Shown here: positions 25,938-34,670 of the stretch, one piece after another | Layout: every line of letters starts with the position of its first letter | Position numbering within the stretch: the first letter of the stretch is position 1 | DNA from: Clostridia bacterium | Lineage (GTDB): Bacteria > Bacillota > Clostridia > Oscillospirales > Acutalibacteraceae | NCBI GenBank assembly: GCA_900766585.1 | Contig: CAAFVV010000016.1 | Coordinates: 1-64,000 of the forward strand | Direction of reading: 5' to 3' | DNA: 64,000 bases | Program-made: the position numbers and the translations under genes | Notes under the pieces: model-generated | The model's database searches: none | Seen by the model: the letters and a program-made list of their open reading frames with translations, nothing else | Told to the model about the DNA's origin: nothing

Positions 25938-27437
25938 TCAGCAGCTGCCGTTCAGCAGCCCGCGCACTGCCGCCTGCATATCCTGCTTGTCGCAGACCTG
26001 CGTAAACCGCGGCGTTTTGCTGCGCAGCGAGGCAAGCGGCGCGGGGGCAGCCGTCCCGGTCAGGCGGGAGAGCGCCTCGACCTTTTCAAATTCATCCAGC
26101 GTATCGTCCGCATGACCGAGCGCCGCCAGCACGCTCGCGCTGAACTTATACGGGTCGGCGGTCGAAGCGATCACGACGGGGGTCGTGTCGCCGGTCTCGC
26201 GGCGGTAGTCACCGTACACCTTGACGCCGACCGCCGTATGCGGGTCGCAGAGAATGTGCTTTTCCGCAAAGACGGTGCGGATCGTCTCCGCCGCCTCCTC
26301 ATCCGTGCAGAAGCCGCCGTAGAACAGGTCAGCCAGCTTTTCCCGCAGCGGCGCGGGAACGGTGTAGCTGCCCTTGTCGCGCAGATCCGCCATCAGTGTG
26401 CGGATCAGTGCGTCGTCGTGGCCGGACAGCTCAAACAGCAGCCGCTCCAGATTCGAGGAGATCAGAATATCCATCGACGGCGACGTGGTCGTAAAGAACT
26501 CCCGCCTCCGGTCATAGGTGCCGGTGCGGAGGAAATCGGTCAGCACGCAGTTGCGGTTCGAGGCGCAGATCAGCCTGCCGACCGGCAGCCCCATCTGCTT
26601 GGCATAATAAGCCGCGAGGATATTGCCGAAGTTGCCCGTCGGCACCGTCACGTTCATCGGCTCGCCCATTTTAAGCGTGCCCGCGCGCAAAAGGTCGCAG
26701 TAGGCGGACACATAGTAGACGATCTGCGGCACAAGCCGCCCCCAGTTGATGGAGTTGGCGCTCGAGAACATCCGGTTCTGCGCCGCCAGCTCCGCCTGCA
26801 TCGCGGGATCGGTAAACAGCGCCTTCACACCGGACTGCGCATCGTCAAAGTTACCGCGGATGGCACAGACGCCGACGTTTTTGCCCTCCTGCGTGCACAT
26901 CTGCAGCTTCTGCATCGGGCTGACGCCCTGCTCAGGATAAAACACGAGGATACGGGTCGCAGGCGCATCGCGGAAGCCCTCAAGCGCCGCCTTACCGGTG
27001 TCGCCCGACGTCGCAACCAGAATCACGATCTCACGCCCGTCCGCAGCCTTGGCGGCGGACACCCGCATCAGGTGGGGCAGAATCTGCAGAGCCATATCCT
27101 TGAAGGCGCAGGTCGGACCGTGCCACAGCTCCAGAAGCGACACGCCGTCCGCCAGCGTGCGCAGCGGCGCGATCGCGGGATCGCGGAACCGCTCGGCGGT
27201 ATATGCCGAGGCGGCGCAGTCCGTCACCTCCTGCGGCGTCATATCCGTCAGAAACTTGGACAGCACCGTCACGGCGCGCTCCACATAGTCCGCATGGACC
27301 AGCCGTTCGATCTCCGCACGGGTCAGCGCCGGAATCGTCTCCGGAACAAACAGACCGCCCTCCGCGGAAATGCCGCGCACAATGGCCTGCGCCGAGGTCA
27401 CGGAAAGAGACCGGTCACGGGTACTGGTGTAATTCAT
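25938..27437 (-). CDS. thrC: Threonine synthase
   Basis: PLP enzyme that turns O-phosphohomoserine into threonine. The 499 residues are the long form typical of Proteobacteria and many Clostridia. The N-terminus MNYTSTRDRSLSVTSAQAI and the PLP-lysine motif HGPTCAFKDMALQ near residue 112 are diagnostic; NFGNILAAYYAKQMG gives the phosphate-binding region. The start at 27437 follows GGGAGGAAG. Other threonine pathway genes are not nearby. No T-box or leader peptide was recognised in the 90-base leader. Confidence 0.96.
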   Translation of the reverse strand: MNYTSTRDRSLSVTSAQAIVRGISAEGGLFVPETIPALTRAEIERLVHADYVERAVTVLSKFLTDMTPQEVTDCAASAYTAERFRDPAIAPLRTLADGVSLLELWHGPTCAFKDMALQILPHLMRVSAAKAADGREIVILVATSGDTGKAALEGFRDAPATRILVFYPEQGVSPMQKLQMCTQEGKNVGVCAIRGNFDDAQSGVKALFTDPAMQAELAAQNRMFSSANSINWGRLVPQIVYYVSAYCDLLRAGTLKMGEPMNVTVPTGNFGNILAAYYAKQMGLPVGRLICASNRNCVLTDFLRTGTYDRRREFFTTTSPSMDILISSNLERLLFELSGHDDALIRTLMADLRDKGSYTVPAPLREKLADLFYGGFCTDEEAAETIRTVFAEKHILCDPHTAVGVKVYGDYRRETGDTTPVVIASTADPYKFSASVLAALGHADDTLDEFEKVEALSRLTGTAAPAPLASLRSKTPRFTQVCDKQDMQAAVRGLLNGSC

Positions 27438-27525
27438 GATAACTTCCTCCCATCGGGTCGCCCGCGGGCGGCAAAGCTGCCGCATAAACGCCGCCGGATA
27501 CGGCGGCACCGCGATATTCCCCGTT

Positions 27526-27554
27526 ATTGTACACCACTTTTCGCCGCTTGTCAA
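27526..27554 (-). promoter_or_regulatory. Promoter of thrC
   Basis: On the minus strand TTGACA (27554-27549), a 17-base spacer and TACAAT (27531-27526). The leader then has a GCCGCCGTATCCGGCGGC hairpin before the thrC start. Confidence 0.85.
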
Positions 27555-27826
27555 AGCCTGCGGGAAAATTCCTTGCCAATCCGCCGAAAAAGGCGGCTCT
27601 ACCGCCCTTTTCGGTCAATTTTCGCGCTATCCGGCACCGTTTCCGGCGCTGCCGCCCCGCCGCAGACAAAAATCTGCCCCGCAGAGCCAGTCTGTCGGGG
27701 CAGATTCAGAAAAGCCTATATCCATAAAGGTGTGAAAATCCTTAGTGGAACCTATCCACAAAGAAGCAGGAGGACACAGCGATAGTCACTTTTGCGTATA
27801 CAATAACAAATAAGCCTACCGAAAAA
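27555..27826. other. Intergenic stretch upstream of thrC
   Basis: Together with the thrC leader this makes about 390 bases without a gene. Besides the thrC promoter and the terminator at 27665-27706 I see a small CCGCCGAAAAAGGCGG stem (27581-27596) and otherwise no ORF, repeat or RNA motif. Confidence 0.5.
27665..27706 (-). terminator. Terminator after the secreted orphan gene
   Basis: On the minus strand AATCTGCCCC and GGGGCAGATT (27706-27671) form a 10-bp stem followed by TTTTTG. It lies 120 bases beyond the stop of the gene at 27827-28312. Confidence 0.85.
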
Positions 27827-28312
27827 TCAGATGGAGCCTGAAAGTGATCCTTTATAGACCGCATACCAGCCGCTGCCGCTTTTTCTGGTGGACTGTAAAT
27901 TCAGATAACCGGAGCACCATGTCTGATAAGTGTCGCTGAATTCACGGTAAGAAATACGCTCCGGGATATCAGAAAAATTGGAATACCAGTTTTCAACTGT
28001 TTTTACATAGCTGACTACAATATTCGGCGAATTCTCGCCGTCTGCCGGACGGCTGATATTCGTATCAAGCGGGAGATCGGCGTCGCTGTAGAGCGCCAGC
28101 CACGTGCCGTCCGCCTGGCGTTCAGCGGCGCGGAGCGGCAATACCCCGGCGGAGTCGTCCACGCTCTCGCGGATATCGGCGTATTGCGCGAAGACGACTT
28201 CAACCGCTTTTTGCGTATCGGCCGAAGCAGCAGAGTTGTCTGCCGATGAAGAGAAGGCGGTCAGAGAAAGCAAAAGGACAACTGACAAAAGGCATGAAAC
28301 GATCTTTTTCAT
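27827..28312 (-). CDS. Secreted protein of unknown function
   Basis: 161 residues beginning with a clear signal peptide (MKKIVSCLLSVVLLLSLTAFS), likely cut before SADN. The mature part is unlike any family I know; it has aromatic-rich stretches such as ENWYSNFSDIPERISYREF and ends with GSGWYAVYKGSLSGSI. Start ATG follows AAAGGAAG. It has its own promoter and terminator, so it is a single-gene unit. Base composition looks slightly lower in GC than its neighbours. A cell-surface or envelope function is only a guess. Confidence 0.75.
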   Translation of the reverse strand: MKKIVSCLLSVVLLLSLTAFSSSADNSAASADTQKAVEVVFAQYADIRESVDDSAGVLPLRAAERQADGTWLALYSDADLPLDTNISRPADGENSPNIVVSYVKTVENWYSNFSDIPERISYREFSDTYQTWCSGYLNLQSTRKSGSGWYAVYKGSLSGSI

Positions 28313-28389
28313 AAACAACAACTTCCTTTCACTCTGCATTTTTCCTGCTCCTGCCGCCCATACGGATAACAGGCATATCCTCAATATTT

Positions 28390-28418
28390 ATTCTATATCA
28401 GATCGTCCGTTTTGTCAA
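28390..28418 (-). promoter_or_regulatory. Promoter of the secreted orphan gene
   Basis: On the minus strand TTGACA (28418-28413), 17 bases, TAGAAT (28395-28390). The -35 lies inside the 3' end of the dipeptidase gene, so the orphan is expressed on its own. Confidence 0.8.
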
Positions 28419-29331
28419 TACAGTATTTTCGAAAAAACGCATAGGCATTGCGGTAAAATAAGCGGTCACATACATCCTCACCGAAGCCGTCGCGCAGGAG
28501 GCGGCGCTCCAGTGAAAACAGCGTGTCGATGCCCGGCCAGCCGGGCGGCAGCGCCGTGCCGTCAAGGTCACAGCCCATCGCCACGGTACGCTCGCCGCCG
28601 CGCTCGAGAAAATGCGCGAGATGGCGCTCAAAATCGGCAAACTGCATACCGCCGAGATGCGCCGGGCAGAGGTTTAACCCCACCAGCCCGCCGCGGTCGC
28701 GGATGCAGTCAAACTGCGCGTCCGTGAGGTTGCGCGGATGCGGGTGCACCGCCGCCGACAGCGAATGGGTCGCCAGAAACGGCCCCTCGGTCAGCGCCGC
28801 CACATCCCAGAAGCCCGCTTCGTTCAGATGCGACACGTCGGGCAGGATGCCGTATGCCGCAAGCTCGGTCAGCACCGCCCGCCCGAAGGGCTTCAGCCCC
28901 TCGGCGCTGCCGGTCATGCAGCCGCAGCCCAGCTCATTTTCGCCGTTCCACGTCAGCGTGAGCAGCCGCACGCCTGCCGCCGCCAGTTCGGCCACGGCGG
29001 ACAGCTTGCCGCCCAATATCGCGCCGTTTTCCGCCGAGAGCCACATGCCGCACTGCCCCGTCGTCAGGCGGTCAAGCGCGGCGCCGTCTTTCATCCGCAC
29101 GAGCGGCGGGCAGGCATCGGCCAGCCGCCCCGCCAGCGACAGAAGACGCCGCCCGCGGTCGCGCGCCGCTTCGCCGTGCAGCGTATCCGGCACAAACGCC
29201 GCAAACACCTGCACGCCCGGCGAGAACCGCAGCAGCCGCGAAACGTCCACATCCAGCGCGTTTTCCCACAGCCCGCAGCCGAGCCGGTCACATTCGGACA
29301 GCGTGTCACAGTGCAGATCAAACAGACGCAT
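28393..29331 (-). CDS. Membrane dipeptidase (peptidase M19 family)
   Basis: Zinc dipeptidase of the renal dipeptidase family, 312 residues. Seen: the metal motif FDLHCDTLSE at the N-terminus, the conserved GVRLLTLTWNGENELG region (usually ...LTHN), DVSHLNEAGFWDVA with the histidine ligand, ATHSLSAAVHPHPRNLTD, and MGCDLDG near the C-terminus. The start at 29331 overlaps the end of yraN by 14 bases. Such enzymes split dipeptides, some with D-residues; the substrate is not defined. Confidence 0.9.
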   Translation of the reverse strand: MRLFDLHCDTLSECDRLGCGLWENALDVDVSRLLRFSPGVQVFAAFVPDTLHGEAARDRGRRLLSLAGRLADACPPLVRMKDGAALDRLTTGQCGMWLSAENGAILGGKLSAVAELAAAGVRLLTLTWNGENELGCGCMTGSAEGLKPFGRAVLTELAAYGILPDVSHLNEAGFWDVAALTEGPFLATHSLSAAVHPHPRNLTDAQFDCIRDRGGLVGLNLCPAHLGGMQFADFERHLAHFLERGGERTVAMGCDLDGTALPPGWPGIDTLFSLERRLLRDGFGEDVCDRLFYRNAYAFFRKYCIDKTDDLI

Positions 29332-29701
29332 ACCCTTCCACCTCATAGGCGCCCTGAATAAAGTCCAGCTCCGCAATCTCCATCGGCCGGCCCTTCGGGG
29401 TCACAATCTCGATGACGTCAAAGCGCGGCTGAAGCGTTGTCGGCTGCTCCTGCAGATACTGCAGCGCCGCCGCCACAATGCGCCGCTGTTTGGCGGCAGT
29501 GACCGCCTCGCGCGGCGCATACAGCGACCCCTCCTCCCGCGCTTTGACCTCAACAAAGAGTATATACGTCCGGTCACAGGCAATTATGTCAATTTCGCCG
29601 CGGCGGGTGCGGTAGTTCGATGTCAGCAGGGTATAGCCGCGCTCACGCAGAAAGCGGGCGGCGAGCACCTCACCGGCAGCGCCCTTGGAAACGCCGGCCA
29701 C
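29318..29701 (-). CDS. YraN-family (UPF0102) endonuclease-like protein
   Basis: 127 residues of the UPF0102 fold, related to Holliday-junction resolvase-like nucleases. Seen: KGAAGEVLAARFLRERGYT, then the catalytic-type residues in RRGEIDIIACD and FVEVKAREEG. Biological role poorly known. It follows rnhB by six bases in the rplS-lepB-rbgA-rnhB-yraN order conserved in Firmicutes. Confidence 0.9.
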   Translation of the reverse strand: MAGVSKGAAGEVLAARFLRERGYTLLTSNYRTRRGEIDIIACDRTYILFVEVKAREEGSLYAPREAVTAAKQRRIVAAALQYLQEQPTTLQPRFDVIEIVTPKGRPMEIAELDFIQGAYEVEGYASV

Positions 29702-29707
29702 AGGCTG

Positions 29708-30337
29708 TCACCTCCCGCTTTTCGGCTGCTGCTCCAGCCATTTTTTCAGAAAACTCATCCGGTGCACCGGCGACGGGCCGTACTCAGCGAGACGCTCATA
29801 GTGCAGCGCCGTGCCGTAGCCCTTGTGCTGCGCAAACGCGTACTCGGGATACTGCCGATCAAGCTCCAAAAGCAGCCGGTCACGGCTCACCTTGGCGAGG
29901 ATCGATGCCGCCGCCACCGAAGCGGACAGCGCGTCGCCCTTGACCAGCGTGCGGCAGGGCAGTGTGATCTGCGGCGGCAGGCGGTTGCCGTCCACCAGCA
30001 CGAGCGAGGGCGTTTTCTGCCGGCTCACCGCTTCGACCGCCCGGCTCATGGCAAGATACGTCGCCTGCAAAATATTATACTGCTCGATCTCCTCCACCGA
30101 GGCGGACGCCACCGCATACGCCGCCGCCCGCTCGATGATCAGGTCAAACAGCGCCTCGCGCTTCTTTTCGCTGAGCTTTTTGGAGTCGTTCAGCCCCGCG
30201 ATCGGCGTATCGGGATCCAAGATCACCGCGGCGGCGAACACCGGACCGGCAAGCGGTCCGCGCCCCGCCTCATCCACGCCGCAGAGCAGCGGATAGCCCT
30301 CCGCCCGGACGGCGCGGTCAAATTCCTCATTTGTCAT
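29708..30337 (-). CDS. rnhB: Ribonuclease HII
   Basis: Removes ribonucleotides and RNA from DNA-RNA hybrids. About 209 residues with the family active-site pattern: CGVDEAGRGPLAGPV (Asp, Glu), LNDSKKLSEKKRE, and the downstream aspartates in VDGNRLP and ASILAKVSRD. The ATG at 30337 is favoured because GGAGGG lies seven bases upstream; an ATG two codons earlier overlaps the rbgA stop. Confidence 0.95.
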   Translation of the reverse strand: MTNEEFDRAVRAEGYPLLCGVDEAGRGPLAGPVFAAAVILDPDTPIAGLNDSKKLSEKKREALFDLIIERAAAYAVASASVEEIEQYNILQATYLAMSRAVEAVSRQKTPSLVLVDGNRLPPQITLPCRTLVKGDALSASVAAASILAKVSRDRLLLELDRQYPEYAFAQHKGYGTALHYERLAEYGPSPVHRMSFLKKWLEQQPKSGR

Positions 30338-30339
30338 CG

Positions 30340-31209
30340 TCATCCCTCCGGCCGTTCCAGCGTGATCCGCCCGATCTTTCCGGCGCGGAACTCATCGAGC
30401 AGCATCGCCGCCGCCCGCTCCGTATCCGCCACGCCGCCGGAAAGCAGCATCCCGCGGCGGCGGGCGATCGCGGTCAGCAGATCGGCCGCGTCCCCCTCCG
30501 GCAGCGGATCGAGCTTATAGCGGGCGGCAAGCAGCCCGCCGTATTCCGCCGCAAGCAGAGAGAGCAGCCCGCACGCCAACTCCTCGGTATCCAGTATCTC
30601 ATCGCGGATCGCACCGGTATAGGCGAGATGCCGCGCCACGGTCTGATCCTCAAATTTCGGCCACAGTATTCCCGGCGTATCCAAAAGCAGGGTGCCGTCC
30701 CGCAGCGTGAACCACTTATTCTCCCGCGTCACACCGGGGCGGTCCTCCGTTTTCGCCTTGCTGCCCGCCGTCATCCGGTTGATAAACGAGGATTTGCCGG
30801 TATTCGGCACCCCCGCCACCATGGCGCGCAGCGGACGGCGCAGACCGCGCTGCTCCATGGCACGCAGCTTGTCCGCCATCACACGCCGGAGCAGCCCGGA
30901 AAACGCGCCGATCCCGCGGCCGGACTTGCAGTCGACGGCAAGCACGGGCAGCCCCTCTGCCCGCAGACGTTCGACCCACTGCACCGTCGCCCGCTCATCC
31001 GCGAGATCGCATTTGTTCAGCATCAGTATACGGGGCTTTGCCCCCACGATCGCGGACAGCTCCGGATTCCGGCTCGACACCGGCACGCGTGCGTCCGCCA
31101 GCTCCACCACAACGTCCACCAGCCGCAGACACTCCTGCATCTTCCGGCGGGTGCGGGTCATATGCCCGGGATACCATTGGATGGGCTTTCCGTTTTCTTC
31201 ACAGATCAT
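30340..31209 (-). CDS. rbgA: Ribosome biogenesis GTPase RbgA/YlqF
   Basis: Circularly permuted GTPase that helps assemble the 50S subunit. The 289 residues show motif order G4-G1-G3 as expected: IQWYPGHMTRTRRKM at the N-terminus, LNKCDLAD (G4) near 65, VPNTGKSSFINRM (G1) near 132, and DTPGILWPKF (G3) near 180, then a helical C-terminal domain. The start follows AAGGAG. It sits between lepB and rnhB as in Bacillus. Confidence 0.95.
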   Translation of the reverse strand: MICEENGKPIQWYPGHMTRTRRKMQECLRLVDVVVELADARVPVSSRNPELSAIVGAKPRILMLNKCDLADERATVQWVERLRAEGLPVLAVDCKSGRGIGAFSGLLRRVMADKLRAMEQRGLRRPLRAMVAGVPNTGKSSFINRMTAGSKAKTEDRPGVTRENKWFTLRDGTLLLDTPGILWPKFEDQTVARHLAYTGAIRDEILDTEELACGLLSLLAAEYGGLLAARYKLDPLPEGDAADLLTAIARRRGMLLSGGVADTERAAAMLLDEFRAGKIGRITLERPEG

Positions 31210-31227
31210 GCCGTTTCTCCTTGCCTG

Positions 31228-31851
31228 TCAGACCGCGCCGAACGACGGCAGCGGCCAGATCCGCCAAAACACCTTGCCGACGATGTCCCCGACCTCCACA
31301 AAGCCGATATCGTCCCAGCGGCTGTCGTGGGAATCCCAGCGGTTATCTCCCATCACGAACACATGCCCCTCCGGCACGGTCACGGTGCCGGTCAGCTCAA
31401 ACGCGGGCGTGGTCTGGTTGAGATACGGCTCCGAAAGCACCTCACCGTTGAGGTATACCTGTCCGTCCTCTATGGACAGCGTGTCCCCCCCGACCGCGAT
31501 CACCCGCTTGATCAGCGGCTCGAGCATCACCGTTCTTCCCCCGCTGTTGACAGACGCAGCGGCCTGCTCCGTTTCTCCGCCGTCTGCCGCCGTGATATCC
31601 GGCTTCAGCTCGCGGGAGATCACGACGATATCGCCGCGCGTGACCTGTTCATAGCCGCTGGTCAGCAGCAGCCGGTCCTGATCCATCAGCGTCATCTGCA
31701 TGGACTCGCCGTCCACACCGACCACGCGGAACAAAAAGCAATATACCAGCGCCACGCAGACAAGCGACACGACCGCCGCCTCGATCCACTCATAGAGCGT
31801 GGCAGCCACGCCAGACGGGCTGCGCTTTTCCGTCTGCTCCGTTTTTTCCAT
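31228..31851 (-). CDS. lepB: Signal peptidase I (first of two)
   Basis: Membrane serine-lysine peptidase that cleaves Sec/Tat signal peptides. 207 residues with one membrane segment (AAVVSLVCVALVYCFLF), the catalytic serine in VDGESMQMTL, lysine in PLIKRVIAVGGDTL, and box E MGDNRWDSHDSR. The start at 31851 follows AAAGGGG with nine bases spacing. It lies 15 bases downstream of a second lepB gene. The insert before the lysine (about 105-125) is longer than in that paralogue. Confidence 0.94.
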   Translation of the reverse strand: MEKTEQTEKRSPSGVAATLYEWIEAAVVSLVCVALVYCFLFRVVGVDGESMQMTLMDQDRLLLTSGYEQVTRGDIVVISRELKPDITAADGGETEQAAASVNSGGRTVMLEPLIKRVIAVGGDTLSIEDGQVYLNGEVLSEPYLNQTTPAFELTGTVTVPEGHVFVMGDNRWDSHDSRWDDIGFVEVGDIVGKVFWRIWPLPSFGAV

Positions 31852-31865
31852 GCGAGCCATCCCCT

Positions 31866-32447
31866 TTAATACAGTGATCCCCAGTCGGACAGCGGGCGGA
31901 TCCGCCAAAACGCCTTGCCGACAATATCTCTCACGTCGATAAACCCGACCGATTCCGTCCGGCTGTCCAGAGAGTTGCTGCGGTGGTCGCCCATCACGAA
32001 CACATATCCCTCCGGCACCACGACGGCGCTCGTCAGGTCATAGCGCAGATTTTCATAGTGCACATACGGCTCCTCAAGCACTTCGCCGTCCACCAGCACC
32101 GCGCCGGTGACCGGGTCGATCTCGATCGACTGTCCCGCCACGGCGATCACCCGCTTGATCAGCGGCTCCTCCACATAGCGGTTGACGATCACAATATCGC
32201 CCTGCCGGGGTGTCGAATAAAACAGGCAGGAGACCAGCAGCCGGTCCTCATCCTGCAGAGTGTCCAGCATGGACTCCCCCACCACCGTCACCTGGCGGAA
32301 CACAAACGTAAACAGCAGCGACACCAATAAAAGCGCCGTGCAGAGCGTGCCGAGCACGTCATATAAAACCGCGGGACGGCAGACCTTTTTTGCCGCACGG
32401 CAAACGGCTCCGGCCACCGCCTTTTCCTTTTGCTTTATGGACCCCAT
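31866..32447 (-). CDS. lepB: Signal peptidase I (second of two)
   Basis: 193 residues with a basic cytosolic N-terminus, a membrane segment (TALLLVSLLFTFVFRQV), catalytic serine in VVGESMLDTL, lysine in PLIKRVIAVAGQSI and MGDHRSNSLDSR. Start at 32447 is preceded by AAAGGAGG with long spacing; an upstream ATG at 32474 lacks a ribosome-binding site. It differs from the gene downstream in loop lengths, so the pair is an old duplication or two acquired paralogues, not a recent copy. Confidence 0.94.
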   Translation of the reverse strand: MGSIKQKEKAVAGAVCRAAKKVCRPAVLYDVLGTLCTALLLVSLLFTFVFRQVTVVGESMLDTLQDEDRLLVSCLFYSTPRQGDIVIVNRYVEEPLIKRVIAVAGQSIEIDPVTGAVLVDGEVLEEPYVHYENLRYDLTSAVVVPEGYVFVMGDHRSNSLDSRTESVGFIDVRDIVGKAFWRIRPLSDWGSLY

Positions 32448-32486
32448 CGGCGCGATCCGCCCTCCTTTCGGCATATACAGGATTTA

Positions 32487-32515
32487 AGTATACCATATCC
32501 GCGGCGGGAAATAAA
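32487..32515 (-). promoter_or_regulatory. Promoter of the lepB-lepB-rbgA-rnhB-yraN unit
   Basis: On the minus strand TTTATT (32515-32510), 17 bases, TATACT (32492-32487), 40 bases upstream of the first lepB start and just beyond the rplS terminator. Confidence 0.7.
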
Positions 32516-32526
32516 GAGGGAAAAAG

Positions 32527-32556
32527 AAAAAAGGGACGAAAATTCGTCCCTTTTTC
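32527..32556. terminator. Terminator after rplS
   Basis: AAAAAGGGACGAA and its complement TTCGTCCCTTTTT make a nearly perfect palindrome with A and T tracts, effective on the minus strand 15 bases after the rplS stop. Confidence 0.92.
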
Positions 32557-32570
32557 CGTAAGCGATCAAA

Positions 32571-32912
32571 TTACAGCTGCTCTTTGACCTTCGCCGCTTT
32601 ACCCACGCGGTCACGCAGATAATACAGCTTGCTGCGGCGCACTTTACCGCGGCGGACCACTTTCACTTCAGCCACGTTGGGGGAATGAAGCGGGAAAACA
32701 CGCTCCACGCCGACGCCGTAGGAGACGCGGCGAACGGTAAAGGTCTCGGCGACGCCGCTGCCCTTCTTCGCGATCACGGTGCCCTCAAACGCCTGGATGC
32801 GCTCGCGCTCACCCTCGCGGATCTTCACGTCCACCCGCACGGTATCGCCCACGGCGAACACGGGAGTTTCCGCCTTCAGGCTGTCGGCGGCAATCAGTTT
32901 CAATGCGTCCAT
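32571..32912 (-). CDS. rplS: 50S ribosomal protein L19
   Basis: 113 residues, normal for L19, which sits at the 30S-50S interface. Signatures: VGDTVRVDVKIREGERERIQ, FEGTVIAKKGSG, SYGVGVERVFPLHSPNV and the basic end RGKVRRSKLYYLRDR. The start at 32912 follows CAAGGAGG. It is a single-gene transcript here, with its own promoter and a strong terminator; rimM and trmD, its usual neighbours, are absent. Confidence 0.98.
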   Translation of the reverse strand: MDALKLIAADSLKAETPVFAVGDTVRVDVKIREGERERIQAFEGTVIAKKGSGVAETFTVRRVSYGVGVERVFPLHSPNVAEVKVVRRGKVRRSKLYYLRDRVGKAAKVKEQL

Positions 32913-33040
32913 TCTTGTTTCCTCCTTGAAATTCAGGCGTTCATGCCTCAAAGGGCAGAGGACCGTCCGCTTTAATGTCTTGCGTATCGCTTGGCATTAA
33001 CCCCCAGCCGCCCCTGCGACCGGATACCCAATACTGAAAG

Positions 33041-33069
33041 AGTATACCACACCCGCAGAGAAAATGCAA
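33041..33069 (-). promoter_or_regulatory. Promoter of rplS
   Basis: On the minus strand TTGCAT (33069-33064), 17 bases, TATACT (33046-33041), leaving a leader of about 120 bases before rplS. The leader is long enough for an autogenous control structure, but I did not recognise a known L19 leader motif. Confidence 0.75.
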
Positions 33070-33123
33070 GTGTTTTTTGCGTTTATTTCCGCTTACCGAC
33101 CGAATTTTCCGCTTTTCTCCGTG

Positions 33124-33723
33124 TCAGAACCGCTCGCGGAACCATTCGCACAGCCCCTCCCACCATTCCACCGTCTTAAATCCAATGGTATAGCGCGGCG
33201 CATTTTCCACGATATCCGTCTCGTCGGACGTCAGCACCGAGTCCCAGTCCGCCCCCGACGCAGGCAGGCAGATGGACGGAAAGATGACGCACCACCAGTT
33301 TTGTCCCGCCGCCTCGCCAATCTCCACCCGCACCGCGTCATACAGCCCGGCGGGCAGCGTCCCCTTTTCGTATTCGCGCGTCGTAAAGTACATCCGTTTC
33401 AGGGACACCTGTACCGGATAGTCGGACTGCTCCGCCTTCAGGCAGTCCTCCGCCGCTTTTTTCAGCTCGGGGCAATGCGCCGCCAGCACGGAAAGTGCCT
33501 CCTCGCGGTCGGCGCAGCCTTCGGTCAGCCCGTCCGCCGCCGAAAGCACCGCATCCCGCACCCGCAGCTTAAGCTGCTGATCCTCTGTGCTGTCGGAGTT
33601 CGCGAGCACATGGATACGCACGACCTTCTGCCGTATATCGGCGCATTTTCCGCCGAAGCCGACCAGTGACAGCAGCACGCAGCCGATCAGTGCCGCCGCC
33701 ACGGCTTTTTTGATCCTGGACAT
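33124..33723 (-). CDS. spoIIR: Stage II sporulation protein R
   Basis: Secreted forespore signal that triggers SpoIIGA to process pro-sigma-E in the mother cell. 199 residues with an N-terminal signal/anchor (AVAAALIGCVLLSLVGFGG), the family hallmark VVRIHVLANSDSTEDQQLKL near 36, and the WWCVIFPSICLP motif near 142. The start at 33723 follows GAGGAAAGG. It directly follows ispE. Its presence says the organism is, or descends from, an endospore former. Confidence 0.94.
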   Translation of the reverse strand: MSRIKKAVAAALIGCVLLSLVGFGGKCADIRQKVVRIHVLANSDSTEDQQLKLRVRDAVLSAADGLTEGCADREEALSVLAAHCPELKKAAEDCLKAEQSDYPVQVSLKRMYFTTREYEKGTLPAGLYDAVRVEIGEAAGQNWWCVIFPSICLPASGADWDSVLTSDETDIVENAPRYTIGFKTVEWWEGLCEWFRERF

Positions 33724-33778
33724 AGAAAAACCCGTCCTTTCCTCTTTCTGCAAAGAGTATGGACAGGTTTTCCGGATT

Positions 33779-34669
33779 TTATTCCCCGCGTTTCCCGTTT
33801 TTCTCTGCGGCGGGACCGCCGCACGGGCGGCAAAGCGCCGCAAACGGGAATTCCCGCGCGCAGGCTTCGCGGCACGCCGCCGCTTTGTCCTTTTCCGCAA
33901 ACAGCGCAAACACCGCGCTGCCGCTGCCGCTCATCCGGCAGCCGAGCGCCCCGTGCGCCAGTGCGATCTGCCGGATATGCGCCGTCGCGGGCAGGGCGAC
34001 CGCCTGCTCAAACACATTGCCGAGCCGCGCGCCGACTGCCGCGAGGTTGCCGGACGTCAGCGCCCGCAGCATCCCCGCCGTATCCGGCTGTTCAAGCAAG
34101 CCGGCGCTGTCGATCGCGCGATAGGCATCCGCCGTCGACACGCCCGCCTCCGGCTTGACGATCAGCACGGTGCAGGGCGGCAACGGCGCGCAGGGGATCA
34201 GCTCGGTGCCGATGCCGACCGCGCGGGCGGCGCCGCCCGCCAGACAAAACGGCACATCCGCCCCGACCTCTGCCGCGGCGGCAAACAGCGCTTTTCTTGT
34301 GACCGCGCCGGGAAACAGGCGGTCAAGTGCAACCAGCACGCCCGCCGCATCTGCACTGCCGCCCGCCAGACCCGCCTGCATCGGGATATGCTTTTCCACC
34401 GTCAGCCGCACGCCGGGGCAGGCGATCCCCGCGCGGGCAAAAAACCGCTCTGCCGCGCGATAGGCGGTGTTGCGGCTGTCCGTCGGCAGAGCGGCATCCG
34501 AAACGCAGAGCGTGATACCGCCCTCCGCCGTCCGCTCCGCCGTCACGCGGTCACACAGATCCACCGTCTGCATGACCGTATCCACTTCATGGTAGCCGTC
34601 CGGACGGCGGCCGGTGACGGAAAGCGTCAGATTGATCTTGGCGGGAGCCAGCACCGTGACAGCGGTCAT
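33779..34669 (-). CDS. ispE: 4-diphosphocytidyl-2-C-methyl-D-erythritol kinase
   Basis: GHMP kinase of the non-mevalonate isoprenoid pathway. 296 residues with the N-terminal APAKINLTLSVTGRRPDGYHE signature, the ATP-binding glycine loop in MQAGLAGGSADAAGVL near 100, and the C-terminal GCRMSGSGSAVFALF motif. It is one base downstream of the aminotransferase stop region, so probably in the same transcript as lrp and the aminotransferase. Confidence 0.96.
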   Translation of the reverse strand: MTAVTVLAPAKINLTLSVTGRRPDGYHEVDTVMQTVDLCDRVTAERTAEGGITLCVSDAALPTDSRNTAYRAAERFFARAGIACPGVRLTVEKHIPMQAGLAGGSADAAGVLVALDRLFPGAVTRKALFAAAAEVGADVPFCLAGGAARAVGIGTELIPCAPLPPCTVLIVKPEAGVSTADAYRAIDSAGLLEQPDTAGMLRALTSGNLAAVGARLGNVFEQAVALPATAHIRQIALAHGALGCRMSGSGSAVFALFAEKDKAAACREACAREFPFAALCRPCGGPAAEKNGKRGE

Positions 34670-34670
34670 G

